Origin: Atopsyche davidsoni
Lineage: Eukaryota > Arthropoda > Insecta > Trichoptera > Hydrobiosidae
NCBI GenBank assembly: GCA_022113835.1
Contig: JAILWY010000012.1
Location: 4,092,001-4,156,000 of the forward strand
Direction: 5' to 3'
DNA length: 64,000 nucleotides
Position numbers and translations under genes: made by a program. Each line of letters opens with the position of its first letter. The first letter of the stretch is position 1. The notes beneath the pieces were generated by a model. That model ran no database searches, was not told where the DNA came from, and saw only the letters and a list, made by a program, of their open reading frames with translations. Positions 62,531-64,000 of the stretch are shown in pieces.

Positions 62531-64000
62531 TAACTCTTTGCTTGGACTTCCAATATACGTAACATAAAAATGTTCTTAATTGCGTTTTAAAGAAGGATAT
62601 TGTTTAAGTATTTTTGTATGAAGCAAAATATATTTTAAAAAAAATTGAAAACAACTTTTAGGCTTTCGCCTGGTTTGCGTTATAAAATATATTTTATTAA
62701 ATTTTCGGCACTAATTATAATGACATTTTAACAAATAATAAACTTCAGCAAATTTAAATTAAAACCAAATAATAATAAATGCCATGATTGATTATACTGT
62801 AAATTTTCAATGTTTCAAAAGCGTTTTTATTTCAAATTACTGAACCATCAAAATGTATGTTTAATTCGTGTATTGAATATTCCATACATATGCCCATAAA
62901 CTGCACCGAGCTTTTAAGCACAAAATAGTTTTTATTGTGTTCTATGTTTCACCAAAAACTTTTAACGACTAAAATGTATGCATTATATATATTTCTCCGA
63001 TCCTTACTTTCAATATTTGAAACATGAGTATTAAATTTTTACATTTTTTTAATTTGAAATCAGTGCGTATATTTTGCTTAAAAAGACAAAGCATCATTAT
63101 ATTAAATTGAACAGATCAATAGTTTTGCTTTTGGATTACGTTTTTTAAAACTTAAAAATGAGGCGTGTTTTTGGAACGGACGGAGTAGTTTTGGGGTCGC
63201 ATTTTCAGCTCCTGCCTGAAAGTTTCAGCAAATAGAGTAAAGCCGCCGGCAATTTTGACGATTACATGACAGTCTTTTGACCCGACCTCTCCAACAAGTC
63301 TATTAATCACGCTCTCATATCTACTGTATCAATAGCCACTTGCGCTGAGGTGCTACTACCTGTGCCTGAGTATGTATCGCAAATTAATACACAAACCAAC
63401 AGCTCTTTAGTAATCAATCTTGTTGATAATTAAAGTGGTCTCGCGAGAAAGATAATAGCATATTTATATATGATAAAACAGTATTTGATTAGACGTAAAT
63501 ATTATACAATATATAATTCAGATCCAAGTATTTTCGGAAACTTTTCGCGTTACTGCAAGTAGTGAGATAGAAATGCGTTGTTTAAACACACAAGCAACTT
63601 CATCCCATCAGTGAAGTTCTCTGTTTGTTCAAAACACCGCTCCTAACTCTTGCTTTTACTGAGGCTCTATCACTTTTTCTTCCCGGACTGCCGGAGTTTC
63701 CCTCGCGTGATAATTTTTTCGCAAATTGCCGATTCCGTAAAATCGAACAGTGCTCCTGCACTTCAAATCTCGGGGAGATGTTTCCAATGTTTTGCCGTAA
63801 AAATAAAACTCGGAGGTCGGAAGAAACTTTCTTTTCTCTCCTTATTCCAGTCAAAAGAGCACTTTCTGGCGCTGAGATTTCGCCTTCGTCTTGTTGAAGT
63901 AGAGCATTTTTATATTTACACTATATAGCGTTTTATATTCGTAAAAAAGTAAGTCTACGAAAACGATGTGAAATTCAATGTGTTCTGAATATTTTGATTT
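62531..64000. other. AT-rich sequence with blocks at 63150-63430 and 63600-63900
   Basis: No gene is recognised. At 63600-63930 three frames of 84-92 codons overlap on both strands; none has a known motif. The overlap suggests compositional openness. Confidence 0.45.

Noticed and set aside
1..64000. CRISPR arrays, bacterial operons or prophage
   Set aside because: No regularly spaced repeats of that kind, no dense coding and clear eukaryotic repeat content.

Overview
This window looks like a piece of a large, AT-rich animal genome, most likely an arthropod and probably an insect. No intact protein-coding gene can be supported. Open frames are short, start and stop at random, and none of the longer ones has a recognisable domain. 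Insect affinity is inferred from the repeats: a decayed mariner-type transposase of the helix-turn-helix kind common in insects, LINE reverse-transcriptase tails, a hAT-type MITE, Penelope- or retrozyme-like repeats with hammerhead-ribozyme-like cores, and short CCTAA runs resembling the arthropod telomere motif. The window reads as intergenic or, more likely, long-intron DNA.

The background is very AT-rich sequence broken by GC-richer, CpG-containing blocks of 0.2 to 1.5 kb (for example 5330-6660, 10450-11990, 29230-29960, 32450-32840, 37465-38460, 50740-51140, 62230-62530). These blocks do not look repetitive or coding and are the best candidates for conserved regulatory elements. One holds a composite ETS/CRE site (5618-5634) and another a strong G-quadruplex tract (37603-37640).

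Five repeat groups can be assembled from the sequence itself. (1) A fold-back mariner-type element at 749-1493 with a MITE relative at 5149-5284. (2) A family with inverted arms around a hammerhead-like core, at 2226-2500, 9321-9425, 24978-25200 and 50207-50427, linked to a 204-209 bp tandem repeat at 1813-2425. (3) A second, unrelated-looking repeat with the same kind of core, twice at 51390-51825 and arms only at 3763-3833. (4) An inverted-repeat element carrying a tRNA-Thr-like sequence, in at least six places, including a palindrome of more than 400 bp at 26062-26474. (5) LINE 3' fragments and a hAT MITE with target-site duplication.

Two sites on the + strand, at 7252/7253 and 30873/30874, join a 3' splice site directly to a 5' splice site, and each is followed 43-51 nt later by a GTAAGT donor. 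This is the arrangement of recursive-splicing (ratchet) points. If real, they imply that much of the window lies within one very long + strand intron whose flanking exons are outside it.
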